A DNA stretch of 55,719 bases, from positions 1-55,719 of the forward strand of contig CANQRU010000021.1 in assembly GCA_947626395.1 (NCBI GenBank). The letters are read 5' to 3'. Position 1 is the stretch's first letter. Each line of letters starts with the position of its first letter. Shown here one piece after another: positions 48,941 to 55,719 of the stretch. Source of the DNA: an uncultured Lachnospiraceae bacterium (GTDB lineage: Bacteria > Bacillota > Clostridia > Lachnospirales > Lachnospiraceae). Position numbers and translations under genes: made by a program. Under the pieces are notes generated by a model. The model was not told the origin of the DNA and made no database searches. It saw only the letters and a program-made list of their open reading frames with translations.

Positions 48941-50773
48941 ATGAAGGGATATGTGAGAAATGAATCAATGGTTGAAACGAAAAGAAAATATGCTAAAGAT
49001 TATGATGGTTGTATGTGGGGGGTATTTTTGATTTTAAATATCCTGACTCCATATATGGCAGATGATTATAGCCTTATGTTAGCAGAAAATATAATGGATG
49101 TATTTGCTCGGGGATATTCGCATTATTTTACAACAAACGGAAGAGTTCCTGCTCACTTGTTTGCTATGTTGTTTTTGCTATATGATAAGTGGATATTTAA
49201 CATTGCGAATACTTTAATATATTTGTTTTTTACAGCGTTGATACTATATCATGCGACCAAAGGGCTTAAACTGTCTATACAGCAAAAAATAATATGCTAT
49301 TTATTAATACACCTATTGTTGTTTTTATATGTTCCGAATTGGGGGCAGGTTTTTCTGTGGTTAGATGGGGCATGTAATTATCTTTGGACTGGAACAATTA
49401 TGCTTATGTATTTGGGGCCAGTTCGCATGCTGTGTGAGGGAGAACATCCAGATTATAAAAGTTTTTTTCCATTTGGAATGTTTATAACCGGGGTAATTGC
49501 TGGTTGGTGTAATGAAAATACTTCTGGTGGAGTAATCCTTTTGTCCTGTTTTTTAATTATTTATTTAAAAAAGAAAAAAGATATTATACCAATCTGGATG
49601 TATTCCGGATTAGCTGGAACTATTATAGGTTTTGCTGTAATGATTTTAGCTCCGGGGAATGCAGTCAGAAGACGAATTGTTGGGACTGATCAAAGAGCGT
49701 GGTACAATCAACTGATTACACAGATTCGTTCATTAACAAATTGCTATTATAATAGTTTTCGTTATATGATTTATTTTTTGGTGGTAACTGTTGTATTTAT
49801 GATTGTATTGCATGTTGGGAAGAAAAAACTGGCAGTTGTCTTTGGTTTCATTATAACATCATTAGCTGTGTGCTATGCACTAGCTTTAACGCCGGTAACA
49901 GGAGGAAGAACTTTTTTTGGGTGTTCAATGTTCTTGACAATTGCACTAATCTATTCTGTTGCAACGGTGCTAGAAGGAAGACAAGATACACAATTATTAA
50001 TCTATAGTTATTTTGGTATACTATTGGTGGCTTTTGCGGTTAATTTCTGTAATGGTTTTATAGATATTGCATACTATAAAGTCCATGCGGATCGAAGAGA
50101 AAAATATGTAATAGAACAAAAGAATTCTGGCTTGACTAATTTGATAGTTAATGAATTGGCTCCTAAGCCAGAAACTAAATACAACGCAGCGTATGGATTA
50201 ACAGATCTGGTAAATGATCCAAAAAATTGGCCTTCCAATGTGTATGCGCTCCATCATGGAGTAAAAACGGTAACTGCTGTGTCGAATGATATATTTGAAA
50301 GAGTATTTCGTAACGGAGATACACAATTGACAAATTGTCGGGATATTTACGAGTATTTAGCTTTAATTGATAATCCTAAATATACAGTTATGATTGCTGT
50401 GAATGATGATTCTAGTGGAGCTGTGGATGAGCAAATAGTCGACTTAATGAGTAATCTCGGTCTACAAACAGATTTGCGTGAACATTTTCGGTGGAGTTAT
50501 ATTGCGGTAATAAGCCAAGGAGAGGTTATAAATGAACAGTATGCAAATCAGGTATTGAATTATAGTCAGAGCAGTCTCTTGGGACATTCAATAGAAATAG
50601 GCAGTAGTGGAAAAATAAATAATACAGGCAATTTTGCAAGCATAAAAATCGACGGGTATGATTATGCGAGAAATAGTATTGGTCTAAATATTGTGGTATT
50701 TGATAATTCACTGAGCCGGGTAGTAGACAGAGTAGCATTTAATACTTGGTCGGGGCTGGAGGCTGGCAGATAA
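48941..50773 (+). CDS. DUF6056-like membrane protein with C-terminal ILEI/FAM3-like domain
   Basis: This 610-residue protein has about ten helices in residues 25-400, with the DUF6056-like pattern DDYSLMLAEN near the first outside loop and CNYLWTGTIML and WCNENTSGGV later. Such proteins resemble GT-C glycosyltransferases. The tail (about residues 555-607; GNFASIKIDGYDYARNSIGLNIVVFDNSLSRVVDRVAFNTW) closely follows the ILEI/FAM3 (PANDER-like) fold signature best known from animal secreted proteins and glycan-related enzymes. It may recognise or modify the growing polysaccharide outside the membrane. It starts 2 bp after the HAD gene; the ribosome site is weak. Confidence 0.7.
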   Translation: MKGYVRNESMVETKRKYAKDYDGCMWGVFLILNILTPYMADDYSLMLAENIMDVFARGYSHYFTTNGRVPAHLFAMLFLLYDKWIFNIANTLIYLFFTALILYHATKGLKLSIQQKIICYLLIHLLLFLYVPNWGQVFLWLDGACNYLWTGTIMLMYLGPVRMLCEGEHPDYKSFFPFGMFITGVIAGWCNENTSGGVILLSCFLIIYLKKKKDIIPIWMYSGLAGTIIGFAVMILAPGNAVRRRIVGTDQRAWYNQLITQIRSLTNCYYNSFRYMIYFLVVTVVFMIVLHVGKKKLAVVFGFIITSLAVCYALALTPVTGGRTFFGCSMFLTIALIYSVATVLEGRQDTQLLIYSYFGILLVAFAVNFCNGFIDIAYYKVHADRREKYVIEQKNSGLTNLIVNELAPKPETKYNAAYGLTDLVNDPKNWPSNVYALHHGVKTVTAVSNDIFERVFRNGDTQLTNCRDIYEYLALIDNPKYTVMIAVNDDSSGAVDEQIVDLMSNLGLQTDLREHFRWSYIAVISQGEVINEQYANQVLNYSQSSLLGHSIEIGSSGKINNTGNFASIKIDGYDYARNSIGLNIVVFDNSLSRVVDRVAFNTWSGLEAGR

Positions 50774-50800
50774 TGTCAAGGACAAGAAAAGAGGATTGTT

Positions 50801-51784
50801 TTGAAAATACTTTTTATTGGAATACCATTTTATGAATATACCGTACGAATAAGAAAGGCGGTAAAAGAATACGAAAACGCAGAAGTTAATCAGTTGAGAC
50901 TACGAATTAGTACTACATCTTTTGAGGCGCTACTAGATAAAATATCTGGGGGCGGCTTAAAAAGATTAATCCCGTGGGTACAACAATGTATGTATTTTAC
51001 CATTCATAAAAGCGAGAAATATGATGTAATTTTTGTATTGACAGGAAGAGGTTTGAATGCTTCTTTATTCAAAAAGTTTATATCTAAGCAAAAGCAGGCT
51101 CAAAAGATATTATACCTATGGGATGATATCAAGCGTTTAGAGAACTATGAAGAAATAAAAAGGCTTTTTGATCGAGTAATTTCTTTTGATCGGAAAGACT
51201 GCGAAGAAGAGTCTTTGGAGTTTTTACCTCTATTTTATTTGGAGGACTATGTATATCATGACGAAGCAAAGATAAGAGAATGTTCTGTCTTAGGCGGATG
51301 GCATTCGGATCGAGTTCGCATAATTAACCAAGTATGCAAGCAATTTGATACTAGATCAAAGAAATGGTATTTGCTGCTGTCAACTACAAGAGCGCATTGG
51401 TTGAGAAAGCGATGGTTTTCACGGGATAATGAAAAAGTTCCTTCGTATGTCCGTCCTATAACATTATCGATTAAAGACAGTGCAGATATATTAAAGGGAA
51501 GTAAAGTTACGATTGATATGCCCTATCCGGGACAGCAAGGATTAAGCATCCGAACTCTGGAGGCTTTGGCAGCGAATACTAAATTAATAACAACAAATGC
51601 AGATGTTATGAATTATGATTTTTATAACGAAAAAAATATTTGTGTTATTGATAGGGTGAATCCGAGGGTAGATAATCAATTTATGGAAGAACCATATCAG
51701 AAGATTGACAATAGTATTGTTGAACAATATTCGATTGAATCTTGGGTGAAGAGGATATTTGAGCCGGTAAAGCAGCATGTGTGA
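50801..51784 (+). CDS. glycosyltransferase, GT-B-like (CgeB-like)
   Basis: This 327-residue protein has the pattern of GT4/CgeB-like capsule enzymes: ILFIGIPFYEYTVRIRKAV at the start, KILYLWDDIKRLENYEEI, FDRVISFDRKD, FLPLFYLEDYVY, and the C-terminal GQQGLSIRTLEALAANTKLITTN, where family members bind the nucleotide-sugar. TTG 50801 follows AAGAGGA. No membrane segment is present; it would work at the cytoplasmic face. The donor is unknown. Confidence 0.8.
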   Translation: MKILFIGIPFYEYTVRIRKAVKEYENAEVNQLRLRISTTSFEALLDKISGGGLKRLIPWVQQCMYFTIHKSEKYDVIFVLTGRGLNASLFKKFISKQKQAQKILYLWDDIKRLENYEEIKRLFDRVISFDRKDCEEESLEFLPLFYLEDYVYHDEAKIRECSVLGGWHSDRVRIINQVCKQFDTRSKKWYLLLSTTRAHWLRKRWFSRDNEKVPSYVRPITLSIKDSADILKGSKVTIDMPYPGQQGLSIRTLEALAANTKLITTNADVMNYDFYNEKNICVIDRVNPRVDNQFMEEPYQKIDNSIVEQYSIESWVKRIFEPVKQHV

Positions 51785-51795
51785 GGAGGATGGGA

Positions 51796-52416
51796 GTGAG
51801 ACTTGGTGCATATATTCTAGAGATTAAGAATCGGGCACTCAGATGGATAAAACGTCCATATTATGTCCTGCGTTTTGGAAAATTTGGTAAGGGTAGTGAG
51901 ATAAATAAGCCTCTTCGCCTGTATAATACACAGAATATGTACTTTGGAACTCATGTTACTGTTATGGGGAATAGTCGGATGGAATGTATAACGCATTGGG
52001 GGACGGGGGGGTATAAACCCCAATTAATAATTGGGGATAATACAACGATTGGTCAGGGCGCACATATTACTTGTGCGGGAGAATTAACTATTGGTAGAGA
52101 CTGTGCGATTCTCCCATATGTTTTGATTACTGATATAACTCATACATATGATCGACTGGATATTTCTCCATTATATTCGCCTATAAAGATTTCAAAGACG
52201 CAGATAGGGGATTCATGTATGATAGGTATGGGAGCAAGGATTATGCCTGGGGTGCAAATAGGTGATCATAGTATAGTTGGGACTAATGCAGTAGTGACCA
52301 AAGACGTCCCGCCGTATTCTGTTGTGGCGGGAATTCCGGCTAAAGTAATCAAATATTATGATGTTTCCCTTTGCAGGTGGAGAAAAATAAATATCAAGGT
52401 GAAAGAAAATGAATAA
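51796..52416 (+). CDS. hexapeptide-repeat O-acetyltransferase 1
   Basis: This 206-residue left-handed beta-helix acyltransferase (WbbJ/WcaF type) has repeats IIGDNTTIGQGAHITCAGELTIGRD, the catalytic His region ITDITHTYD, IGDSCMIGMGARIMPGVQIGDHSIVGTNAVVTKDVPPYSVVAGIPAKVIKYYD. GTG 51796 is chosen for the GAGGA site; GTG 51781, overlapping the previous stop, is an alternative. It likely acetylates a capsule sugar from acetyl-CoA. It overlaps the next, paralogous gene by 8 bp. Confidence 0.87.
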   Translation: MRLGAYILEIKNRALRWIKRPYYVLRFGKFGKGSEINKPLRLYNTQNMYFGTHVTVMGNSRMECITHWGTGGYKPQLIIGDNTTIGQGAHITCAGELTIGRDCAILPYVLITDITHTYDRLDISPLYSPIKISKTQIGDSCMIGMGARIMPGVQIGDHSIVGTNAVVTKDVPPYSVVAGIPAKVIKYYDVSLCRWRKINIKVKENE

Positions 52417-53026
52417 ATGTATTAATCTGTATGATTCTGTCGGCTGTAGGAGTGTTCCACAACTAATAGGTCATCTGAGAAAAGCAAAGTATTTACTTAG
52501 TTGGTCAATGCGCTGGATTGCGTATTATCGTAGGTTCAAATCGTTTGGCATTTCCAGTGTTATGGAAAAACCTTTGCGGATATGCGGAGGAAAGAGAATA
52601 GAAATTGGTGAGCGGTGTTCCATACTTGACGGCCTCAGAATAGAGGCCGTTATTCATTGGCAAAATCATCCGTTGAATCCATACATTCAGATAGGAAATG
52701 GTACATCGATTGAACAGGGATGTCATATCATTGCTGCAGATCATTTGGAAATTGGAACAGACTGTGTAATATCTGCGTTTGTATATATATCGGATTGTAG
52801 CCATCAATATAGACACGATAAACCGATTATGGCTCAGTCGCTTATTATAAAGCAAACTCGGATTGGAAATAATGTATTTATAGGAATTGGCTCCAGAATA
52901 ATGCCAGGTGTAACGGTGGGGGATTATGCAGTGATTGGAGCCAATGCTGTTGTAACGCATGATGTTCCTTCCTGTGCAATCGTTGCAGGGGTACCAGCCA
53001 AGGTGATTGGTTGGAATAATCAATGA
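52409..53026 (+). CDS. hexapeptide-repeat O-acetyltransferase 2
   Basis: This 205-residue paralogue of the preceding protein has the same layout: ICGGKRIEIGERCSILDG, GNGTSIEQGCHIIAADHLEIGTD, YISDCSHQYRHDKPI with the catalytic-type His, IGNNVFIGIGSRIMPGVTVGDYAVIGANAVVTHDVPSCAIVAGVPAKVIG. The two genes probably arose by duplication and may modify different positions of the repeat. AGGTGAAAG precedes ATG 52409. Confidence 0.87.
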   Translation: MNKCINLYDSVGCRSVPQLIGHLRKAKYLLSWSMRWIAYYRRFKSFGISSVMEKPLRICGGKRIEIGERCSILDGLRIEAVIHWQNHPLNPYIQIGNGTSIEQGCHIIAADHLEIGTDCVISAFVYISDCSHQYRHDKPIMAQSLIIKQTRIGNNVFIGIGSRIMPGVTVGDYAVIGANAVVTHDVPSCAIVAGVPAKVIGWNNQ

Positions 53027-53040
53027 AATGAGGAAATGGA

Positions 53041-53871
53041 ATGAGAGTAGCAGTAACTGGTGCCAATGGTTATCTGGGACAAGGTGTAGTAAAAAAACTT
53101 TTGGATGAAGGGCATGAAGTGATTGCCGTTGATTATAGTATGGATTATGTGGATTCAAGAGCGACGAAGAAAGTTGCGGATATATTTAAACATAATGATA
53201 TTTTTAATTTTTTGGAAAGACCAGATTGTGTGATACACATGGCATGGAGAAACGGGTTTGTACATAATCATCTGAGCCATTTAGAGGATCTGCCGAGCCA
53301 TTATATATTTGCGAAGCAACTGATTACAAATGGATTGAAGCAATTCGTCGGGATAGGAAGTATGCATGAAATTGGTTTTCATGAAGGAAGCATTAAGGAA
53401 GACACACCGACGAATCCATTGAGTTTATATGGAATCAGCAAAGATGCACTAAGAAGAAGCATTGAATTATTGGTTGCGGATACAGACTGCAAATTCCAGT
53501 GGCTTCGAGGCTTCTATATTGTGGGAAACAGTCAGCATGGAAGTTCAATTTTCGCTAAAATTGCTAAAGCTGCTGCTGATGGAAAAAACACTTTTCCGTT
53601 CACTACAGGAGAAAACCAATGGGATTTTATTGATTATGAAGCATTTTGTGAACAGGTAATAGCGGCCATCAGTCAGACTGAAGTATGTGGAATCATAAAT
53701 ATTTGTTCTGGACATCCTCAGAAATTGTCTGAGAGAGTTGAACGCTTTATACAAGATAACCATTATGACATTCAACTGGAATATGGAGTGTTCCCGGATA
53801 GAAAATATGATTCAAAAGCAGTGTGGGGAGATGACAGTAAGATTAAAATAATTATGAAGTACTATCAGTGA
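53041..53871 (+). CDS. NAD-dependent epimerase/dehydratase (extended SDR)
   Basis: This 276-residue Rossmann enzyme carries MRVAVTGANGYLGQGVVKKL (the GxxGxxG cofactor site at residues 7-13), an acidic residue after the second strand (VIAVDYS), VIHMAWRNG, the SMHEIG strand with the catalytic Ser and YGISKDALRR (Tyr-x-x-x-Lys). It would make or modify a nucleotide sugar for this capsule. The C-terminal substrate half is short, so the exact sugar cannot be read. AATGAGGAAATGG leads to ATG 53041. Confidence 0.85.
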   Translation: MRVAVTGANGYLGQGVVKKLLDEGHEVIAVDYSMDYVDSRATKKVADIFKHNDIFNFLERPDCVIHMAWRNGFVHNHLSHLEDLPSHYIFAKQLITNGLKQFVGIGSMHEIGFHEGSIKEDTPTNPLSLYGISKDALRRSIELLVADTDCKFQWLRGFYIVGNSQHGSSIFAKIAKAAADGKNTFPFTTGENQWDFIDYEAFCEQVIAAISQTEVCGIINICSGHPQKLSERVERFIQDNHYDIQLEYGVFPDRKYDSKAVWGDDSKIKIIMKYYQ

Positions 53872-53891
53872 ATAAGAAATAGGAGATAAAA

Positions 53892-54800
53892 ATGTTTATT
53901 GTAAAATTTTGGGGTGGGCTTGGAAATCAGATGTTCGAATATGCATTATTTAAACAGTTGGAGAAACGATTCCCTGCCAGTGTTATTAGGGCGTATATTC
54001 CATTTCGTTCCTCTAAACGATATAATTTGGCAGATTATTGTTTAGAGGATGCATTTGGTATTTATATTAAGGAATGTACATGGAAGAGCGTTGTTAAACT
54101 GTCCGATAAGTATCCCGAAGATGGCCCTTTGCGTAGCATTTTTAAACCAGTGTTCAAGTTATCTAGCGGCGTAACAGGACATAAATACTCGCATATATTT
54201 CAGGATGATTTTACATGCTTTTATCCTGAAATATATAATTTAAGTCCCTTATATAGTTATTATTTGGAAGGAGCCTGGGCGAACTATGGGTATCTTATCG
54301 GTATTGAAGATATACTGAAGAAAGCTTTCAAATTCAATGATGATCTTTCCGATAGAAACAGATATTATCAGGAAGAAATAACCAACAGTAATTCGGTAAG
54401 TATTCATGTAAGGAGAGGCGATTTTGTAAAATATGGGTATTCATTGGTGCCGGATGACTATTACTTCAAGGCAATAAAGATGATAATCGAAAGAGTAGAA
54501 AACCCGAAATTCTTTGTCTTTTCAAATGATCATGAATATTGCAAATCGCTGTTTGATAATAAGATAAAATTTGAGCTTGTAACAGGAAATACAGAGTGGA
54601 ACAGTTACAGAGACATGCAGTTAATGTCTTTGTGTAAACACAATATCATTGGAAACAGCACATTTTCATTTTGGGGAGCATATTTGAATAAGAATCCTGA
54701 CAAGTTTGTTATTTCTCCTGAGTTAGGAGTCGGAGTTACAGAACATAACATTCCATTTACGTGTCCAGAATGGATAAAAATTGATATTAAGAATGTATGA
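53892..54800 (+). CDS. alpha-1,2-fucosyltransferase (GT11)
   Basis: This 302-residue enzyme has family GT11 hallmarks: FIVKFWGGLGNQMFEYALFKQLEKRF at the start, SIHVRRGDFVKYG (the HxRRxD donor-binding motif), FVFSNDHEYC, MQLMSLCKHNIIGNSTFSFWGAYL and NKFVISP-like end. It would transfer L-fucose (from GDP-fucose) in alpha-1,2 linkage. The GDP-fucose genes are not in the window. AATAGGAGAT precedes ATG 53892. A fucosylated capsule could resemble host H-type glycans. Confidence 0.9.
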   Translation: MFIVKFWGGLGNQMFEYALFKQLEKRFPASVIRAYIPFRSSKRYNLADYCLEDAFGIYIKECTWKSVVKLSDKYPEDGPLRSIFKPVFKLSSGVTGHKYSHIFQDDFTCFYPEIYNLSPLYSYYLEGAWANYGYLIGIEDILKKAFKFNDDLSDRNRYYQEEITNSNSVSIHVRRGDFVKYGYSLVPDDYYFKAIKMIIERVENPKFFVFSNDHEYCKSLFDNKIKFELVTGNTEWNSYRDMQLMSLCKHNIIGNSTFSFWGAYLNKNPDKFVISPELGVGVTEHNIPFTCPEWIKIDIKNV

Positions 54801-54814
54801 GAAATTGAAAACAT

Positions 54815-55719
54815 ATGAATTCTGCAAAAACCCTTAAAAATAGCATAATTTCCGTCATTGGACAAATATTAACCTTGCTTTTGCGTTTTGTTAACCGCCG
54901 TGTATTCGTTATGTTCCTGGATATCGAATACCTAGGTTATCAAAGTGTATTTGGCAATGTTTTTTCTATTTTGTCCGTTGCGGAGCTTGGAATTGGGGGG
55001 ATCATCTCATTCCATTTATACCGCGAAATAGTTACGGATAATAAGCAGGAAATCGGTAAACTCATGTATCTGTACAAGTGGGTTTACCGGATTATTGCCG
55101 CTGTGGTTACCATCCTTGGACTGGCTGCATGTGTATTTGTTCCGTACATTGTCAAGGATGCGAACAGAGACATCGGCTATCTGTATGTTGTTTATTTCCT
55201 CCAGCTGGCAAGCACAGTGGCCGGCTATTTTCTTTCCTACAGACGCACGATTTACGCAGCGGATCAGAAGGAGTACAAAACGATCGAGATTGATCTGTTC
55301 ACGAATATTGTGGTTCAGATCGTGCAGCTTTCTATGCTGGCGGTATTCAGGAATTACCTGCTGTACCTTGCGGTACAGCTGTCCACATCCGTTATCGCAA
55401 ACTTTGTGATTCTATGTAAATCGAATCGGGATTACCCATATCTGAGAGAGAAATACATGGTTACAATGGAGGACATCCGCAGGAGGAACATGATCCCGGA
55501 TGTCAGGAATTTCCTGGTACACAAGATTGCTTATGCGGTTTATGGCGGAACGGATAACATTGTCATATCCGCCCTCTGCGGGATCAGGGATGTCGCGCTT
55601 TATGGGAACTATGTTCTTTTGAAGGAAGGGGTCCTTCAGGTCCTGTTTTACCGGCTTCTGAACCCTGTGCAGGCAGCGATAGGGAATATTGTTTACAGCG
55701 ACCGGAGCAGGGATGAACT
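54815..55719 (+). CDS. Wzx-like polysaccharide flippase (3' end missing)
   Basis: The first 301 residues of a MOP-superfamily exporter are visible: ISVIGQILTLLLRFVNRRVFV, GYQSVFGNVFSILSVAELGIGGII, AADQKEYKTIEIDL and KIAYAVYGGTDNIVISALCGIRDVALYGNYVLL. The frame starts at ATG 54815 and is open to the window edge. It would flip lipid-linked repeats to the outside for the Wzy-like polymerase. From about 55,080 onward the base composition returns to GC-richer DNA in the middle of this gene, so the AT-rich cassette joins conserved sequence inside the flippase. Confidence 0.88.
   Translation, partial: MNSAKTLKNSIISVIGQILTLLLRFVNRRVFVMFLDIEYLGYQSVFGNVFSILSVAELGIGGIISFHLYREIVTDNKQEIGKLMYLYKWVYRIIAAVVTILGLAACVFVPYIVKDANRDIGYLYVVYFLQLASTVAGYFLSYRRTIYAADQKEYKTIEIDLFTNIVVQIVQLSMLAVFRNYLLYLAVQLSTSVIANFVILCKSNRDYPYLREKYMVTMEDIRRRNMIPDVRNFLVHKIAYAVYGGTDNIVISALCGIRDVALYGNYVLLKEGVLQVLFYRLLNPVQAAIGNIVYSDRSRDE

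Noticed and set aside
1-55719. CRISPR array, rRNA genes or further tRNAs
   Set aside because: No regularly spaced direct repeats with unique spacers, no rRNA signatures and only one cloverleaf (tRNA-Ala) were seen on either strand; a dedicated tRNA/rRNA search was not possible.

Overview
The window looks like chromosomal DNA of a gut-type clostridial Firmicute, most probably a Lachnospiraceae relative. The grounds are a tRNA-Ala and Map gene of Firmicute type, a T-box riboswitch, a Cna-B surface protein with an LPXTG-like tail, AGGAGG-type ribosome sites, TTGACA-N17-TATAAT promoters, and a moderately GC-rich backbone broken by one strikingly AT-rich block. No species can be named from the sequence alone.

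Layout. (1) 1-5 kb: a small unknown protein and a large beta-helix/Cna-B surface protein. (2) 5-10 kb: an AlbA_2/HATPase regulator-like protein, then a tryptophan T-box (UGG specifier visible) driving a trpXYZ-type ABC importer. (3) 10-18.7 kb: a divergent signalling island. Leftward lies a soluble hybrid histidine kinase translationally coupled to a degenerate HD-GYP-like protein. Rightward lies an amino-acid-type binding lipoprotein followed by a very large MscS channel carrying two extracytoplasmic sensor-like domains. (4) 18.7-25 kb, all leftward: a two-component system, a GT2-GtrA plus DUF6020-like membrane glycosylation pair, and a HigBA-type toxin-antitoxin module. (5) 25-33 kb: a carbohydrate-type ABC importer with a fused propeller/binding protein and no ATPase, followed by an HlyD-like adaptor and a lone MacB-like extracytoplasmic domain protein. 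(6) 33-37 kb: DUF2804, MATE exporter, tRNA-Ala(GGC) and SEC-C methionine aminopeptidase.

(7) 37.4-55.7 kb: a capsule/exopolysaccharide locus with what looks like a self-contained phase switch. A tyrosine recombinase gene lies between two copies of a 24-bp inverted site. Each site has recombinase-site architecture: inverted arms around an asymmetric 7-bp spacer. Inside the segment, next to the left site, is a consensus promoter (TTGACA-N17-TAAAAT) that at present points away from the capsule genes. Inversion would place it at the right end, reading into a LoaP-like NusG paralogue, a second NusG-like protein and the initiating sugar transferase. The sequenced molecule therefore appears to be in the OFF orientation. 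Downstream is an AT-rich variable block: glycosyltransferases, a Wzy-like polymerase, a COG5610-type HAD protein, a DUF6056/ILEI-like protein, two acyltransferases, an epimerase, an alpha-1,2-fucosyltransferase and a flippase that runs off the window.

Other items worth attention are a 39-bp palindromic repeat present in three intergenic places and also in frame in the N-terminus of the DUF6020 gene, and a one-base lesion inside an 18-bp tandem repeat that truncates the second NusG-like gene. Low-complexity expansions also occur in loops of several membrane and signalling proteins. All function calls rest on motif reading by eye; no database search was run.
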